64,000 bases of DNA from positions 36,266 to 100,265 of the forward strand of contig NZ_NOKQ01000342.1 of assembly GCF_002265435.1 (NCBI RefSeq), written 5' to 3'. This DNA comes from Tetzosporium hominis (GTDB lineage Bacteria; Bacillota; Bacilli; Bacillales_A; Planococcaceae). Under the pieces are notes generated by a model. That model saw only the letters and a list, made by a program, of their open reading frames with translations. It made no database searches and was not told the origin of the DNA. A program made the position numbers and the translations under genes. Shown piece after piece: positions 63,471 to 64,000 of the stretch; the stretch's first letter is position 1, and each line of letters opens with the position of its first letter.

Positions 63471-64000
63471 TTGTCCCAACAGTTTATCAAATTAGTCCTT
63501 CCACTTCCATCATTTTTTAAAATTCATCCGTCATCCGACACCGAACCAAACGTGTTTCGAATTTCTGCGCTGAACCGTCAAGTCCCATGTGTTGTCTGTT
63601 CAAATCAGACAGTCCGCCACTCAAAGGAACGTCGCCGTTTTAGACATTCCTACGCCTGGGGCGTAGGGACGATCTGGATCGAGATAGATGTCCCACGCCA
63701 GGTATGTAAAGAATGTGGTATCACGTTTGTTCATGACTTTGGTTTAGGCATTGTTCGTTCTTCAACCAGACATTATAGAGTGGAGATAGCAAAACGTTGT
63801 CATGGCAGGACAATCTCTGATGTCTCACGTGAATATGGTGTTCCGTACACGACCGTTGAAAGGTGGTTCTATCAATACGCTTCGAGCCAGTTGGAGACTA
63901 AAACGGCAAAGCATGTCTTGGTCGATGAGTTCGCTACGCGCAAAGGTCATCATTACGCGACAGTGGTCATTGATGCGAAATCTGGGTGCGTCCTTCCGAT
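63471..64000 (+). CDS. ISL3-family transposase, N-terminal part
   Basis: The frame is open from TTG 63471 (AGGAG 9 bases upstream) to the window edge: about 176 residues. An N-terminal zinc-finger-like region (CVVCSNQTVRH ... CKECGITF) is followed by an HTH (TISDVSREYGVPYTTVERWF) and the first catalytic Asp in LVDEFATRKGHHYATVVID, all as in ISL3/IS1001 transposases. The later catalytic residues lie beyond the window. Whether the copy is intact is unknown. Confidence 0.9.
   Translation, partial: MSQQFIKLVLPLPSFFKIHPSSDTEPNVFRISALNRQVPCVVCSNQTVRHSKERRRFRHSYAWGVGTIWIEIDVPRQVCKECGITFVHDFGLGIVRSSTRHYRVEIAKRCHGRTISDVSREYGVPYTTVERWFYQYASSQLETKTAKHVLVDEFATRKGHHYATVVIDAKSGCVLP

Larger units (their letters stand above)
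63371..64000 (+). mobile_element. ISL3-family insertion sequence, left part
   Basis: The window ends inside this element. Its inner boundary cannot be fixed: no terminal inverted repeat could be confirmed because the right end is absent, so the start given is that of the promoter. The transposase and its 5' hairpin identify it. Confidence 0.7.

Noticed and set aside
63252..63479. Minus-strand 75-codon frame before the insertion sequence
   Set aside because: The stretch YLMDFLLLYLRDALL looks vaguely like the end of a DNA polymerase III delta-prime subunit, but the match is too short and the frame runs into the IS hairpin. It may be a remnant; not annotated.

Overview
The window is chromosomal DNA of a low-to-mid GC member of the Bacillota, order Bacillales. 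The evidence is a liaIHFSR cell-envelope stress cluster, paiAB, ykoFEDC behind a TPP riboswitch, a yrrT/mccA/mccB sulfur operon, strong AGGAGG ribosome sites, and frequent TTG/GTG starts. The gene set fits Planococcaceae-like bacilli best, but the sequence alone does not fix the genus.

Layout. 1-2.5 kb: the end of metY, a short homoserine dehydrogenase, then about 600 bases of non-coding DNA packed with hairpins and 34-nt repeats, and a lipoprotein gene. 2.7-5.6 kb: an AbgT-family transporter, a small HTH protein and an EamA transporter. 5.6-7.5 kb: a class IIC-type group II intron inserted just past the EamA terminator, with a frameshifted reverse transcriptase. 7.6-11.4 kb: a three-gene ABC-2 exporter and a lone LytTR regulator. 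11.6-14.6 kb: the glyoxylate shunt (aceA-aceB) with a 40-residue zinc-ribbon gene. 15-18 kb: a two-component system with a previously unlisted 41-residue membrane microprotein between regulator and kinase. 18-20.5 kb: two small genes, then MarR-paiA-paiB. 20.7-22.3 kb: an aldo/keto reductase and a collapsed ABC transporter. 22.4-29 kb: a CorA-like protein and an envelope-stress block, liaIHFSR divergent from dedA-uppP. 30-33.8 kb: a cobalamin riboswitch with terminator controlling class I ribonucleotide reductase. 33.8-39 kb: an ECF sigma factor, its anti-sigma and a paralogous membrane protein, then an EamA transporter. 37-40.3 kb: the TPP riboswitch and ykoFEDC. 40.4-44.6 kb: a phosphotransferase, a GT2-GtrA fusion and a MacB-like ABC exporter. 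44.6-45.5 kb: a graveyard holding a DASH-cryptochrome fragment. 45.6-48.8 kb: yrrT-luxS-mccA-mccB. 49-55.2 kb: PhnA-like and Gfo/Idh proteins, arsRBC, a catalytically degenerate serine recombinase, and SulP-Usp. 55.3-63.1 kb: PadR-DUF2812, an S66 peptidase, an ArsR-like regulator with MFS, DinB, HTH-DUF2975 and a diguanylate cyclase. The window ends inside an ISL3-family insertion sequence.

The most unusual pattern is intergenic. Six separate loci carry short degenerate tandem arrays belonging to three unrelated sequence families, and nearly every measured interval in all six is 21 nt (one is 22). Most lie next to an operon-end terminator. Three of them (near 14.7, 20.6 and 29.1 kb) share the same leader sequence. 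A second candidate for something undescribed is the block at 1337-1909, where pairs of hairpins alternate with copies of a 34-nt repeat. No defence system, prophage or CRISPR array was found.
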